Origin: Chloroflexota bacterium
Lineage (GTDB): Bacteria; Chloroflexota; Dehalococcoidia; Lucifugimonadales; JADFKI01
NCBI GenBank assembly: GCA_024648655.1
Contig: JAGGDZ010000131.1
Coordinates: 1-5,265 of the forward strand
Direction of reading: 5' to 3'
Length of the DNA stretch: 5,265 bases
Made by a program: the position numbers and the translations under genes. Below are positions 4,531 through 5,265 of this stretch, piece after piece (positions within the stretch are counted from its first letter, which is position 1; every line of letters begins with the position of its first letter). The notes below the pieces were generated by a model. The model searched no databases, was not told the DNA's origin, and saw only the letters and a list, made by a program, of their open reading frames with translations.

Positions 4531-4577
4531 ATCAGACCCTCCGACTTCGAATCGCCCGAGGATTTGATATGGAAGAA
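4523..4577. repeat. Inverted repeat covering two opposed start codons; possible RBS-sequestering hairpin
   Basis: TCTTCCATATCA (4523-4534) and TGATATGGAAGA (4566-4577) are perfect 12-bp complements. Just inside, CCTC (4538-4541) pairs with GAGG (4558-4561) across a 3x4 internal loop, leaving a 16-nt apical loop. In plus-strand RNA the hairpin would cover the GAGG Shine-Dalgarno and ATG (4569) of the 42-codon ORF. No T-run follows on either strand, so it is not a simple terminator. Confidence 0.6.
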
Positions 4578-4697
4578 GAGATACAAGGCTGGGGCTACTT
4601 AGATGAAAACGATGGAGCAGTACAAGCTCAGATGGCGTGGCAATTCCCACGACGCCTTGGTAAGTGCTTGTACGGCGTTTGGACTGTCGAATCATAG
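4569..4697 (+). CDS. Candidate 42-residue small ORF between repressor and integrase
   Basis: ATG 4569 follows GAGGA (4558-4562) at 6 nt spacing. The frame reads MEEEIQGWGYLDENDG and ends in GKCLYGVWTVES at TAG 4695-4697, only 11 nt before the integrase ATG. The composition (Trp, Tyr and Gly plus acidic residues) looks like a real small protein, but no family is recognised. The integrase has only a weak ribosome binding site, so translation of this ORF could feed ribosomes to it (a leader-peptide role). The ribosome binding site and start codon lie in the hairpin arm at 4558-4577. This ORF may be a small protein, a coupling leader or neither. Confidence 0.42.
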   Translation: MEEEIQGWGYLDENDGAVQAQMAWQFPRRLGKCLYGVWTVES

Positions 4698-4708
4698 GGC
4701 CGAGTGAC

Positions 4709-5265
4709 ATGGCAACTGGCTACATACGCAAGCGAGGCAACCACTCCTGGCAACTCACCTATGACGCCCCGCGTGGCGCAGACGGCAAGCGTCGCCAGCG
4801 ATATGAGACCGTACACGGCACTAAGCGCCAAGCGCAAGCTCGCCTCAACGAGATACTCCACTCCCTCAACAGGGGCGAGTACCGCGAGCCGACATCCCTC
4901 ACCGTCGCCGAGTACCTAAACATGTGGCTGGAGGACTATGTGCGCCCTAATTTACGTCCCCGCACCGCCGAGGGCTATGGAACCATCATCCACAAGCATG
5001 TGTTGCCGTCGCTCGGGCATATCAGGCTCGCGGAACTCAGCCCCCGGCAAATCCAGTCGTACTATGCAGCTAAGCAGGAACAGCTGTCTGCCCAGACTAT
5101 CAAACACCACCATACCCTGCTACATCGCGCATTCGAGATCGCTTTCACATGGGAACTGCTGGACAGAAACCCTACGCAGAGAGTGAGAACGCCGAAGCCG
5201 TCTCCGTCCCCTGCCAGAACTCTATCCACCGGCGAAGTGCGCCGGCTGCTCGCGCAGGCGCGCCT
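4709..5265 (+). CDS. int: Phage-type tyrosine integrase, N-terminal 185 residues (runs off the right edge)
   Basis: From ATG 4709 the frame is open to the last base. Residues 4-55 (GYIRKRGNHSWQLTYDAP, then GKRRQRYETVHGTKRQAQARLNEIL) form the arm-type DNA-binding domain common in phage and ICE integrases. Residues 64-158 (LTVAEYLNMWLEDYVRPNLRPRTAEGYGTIIHKHVLP through LLDRNPTQRV) are the SAM-like core-binding domain. At TLSTGEVRRLLAQAR (171-185) the catalytic domain begins, so the active-site R, K, H and Y lie beyond the window. Upstream bases show only a weak Shine-Dalgarno (AGGGCCGAG, 13-5 nt before ATG). A GTG at 4704 is in another frame and gives only a short ORF. The gene follows the repressor and the 42-codon ORF in the same direction and is the likely integration enzyme of the element to which the HTH genes belong. 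It is full-size, unlike the compact recombinase at 665, and the two need not belong to one element. Confidence 0.94.
   Translation, partial: MATGYIRKRGNHSWQLTYDAPRGADGKRRQRYETVHGTKRQAQARLNEILHSLNRGEYREPTSLTVAEYLNMWLEDYVRPNLRPRTAEGYGTIIHKHVLPSLGHIRLAELSPRQIQSYYAAKQEQLSAQTIKHHHTLLHRAFEIAFTWELLDRNPTQRVRTPKPSPSPARTLSTGEVRRLLAQAR

Noticed and set aside
4531..4710. Upstream extension of the antisense ORF to 4710
   Set aside because: This part is Ser/Arg/Leu-rich, has no ribosome binding site at its start and overlaps the 42-codon ORF and the integrase start. The good ribosome binding site points to ATG 4530.
4704..5186. Short plus-strand ORFs 4704-4919 and 4938-5186
   Set aside because: They are off-frame shadows of the integrase, whose own frame is open to the window edge and carries clear domains.

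Overview
The window looks like a bacterial accessory region. It is moderately GC-rich, carries mobile-element genes, and has a strip of broken genes in the middle. The Uma2-type protein with a coiled-coil tail, the catalytic-domain-only tyrosine recombinase, and the DUF433 and SRAP remnants are a mix I associate with Chloroflexota or similar environmental lineages. That is an impression from family memory, not something the sequence proves.

Layout. At 3-470 (+) is the 3' part of a Uma2-family (DUF820) PD-(D/E)XK nuclease-like gene that begins before the window. At 665-1297 (+) is a complete but very short tyrosine recombinase that has every catalytic residue and no SAM-like core-binding domain. 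After about 340 bases with no recognisable gene comes an unrecognised 225-residue protein at 1636-2313 (+). From 2314 to about 3378 the DNA looks like a gene graveyard. It holds an internally deleted DUF433-type antitoxin remnant (2376-2482), an unrecognised ORF with a good ribosome binding site (2493-2981), a frameshifted SRAP/HMCES-like fragment (about 2805-2971), and a nested inverted repeat (3013-3079).

The right third is a compact lysogeny-type control module. Two small helix-turn-helix genes run leftward: an XRE-like gene (3752-3991) and an excisionase-like gene (3379-3675). They diverge from an XRE repressor (4107-4508). The intergenic strip holds two kinds of candidate operator: three TAATAGT sites near the leftward gene, and two tandem 21-bp repeats. 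The second tandem copy runs into an extended -10 promoter placed so close to the repressor ATG that its mRNA should be leaderless or nearly so. Downstream of the repressor is a 42-codon ORF (4569-4697), then a phage-type integrase (4709 to the right edge and beyond) that stays open through the window end.

The most interesting signal lies between repressor and integrase. A perfect 12-bp inverted repeat (4523-4534 / 4566-4577), helped by an inner 4-bp pairing, would bury the Shine-Dalgarno and start codon of the 42-codon ORF in any transcript reading through from the repressor. The mirror arm is itself the start of a well-formed 51-codon ORF on the opposite strand, antisense to the repressor 3' end. 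This suggests a built-in way to keep integrase-region translation low on read-through RNA, with a possible antisense small gene opposing it. Everything about regulation here is inference from sequence layout.
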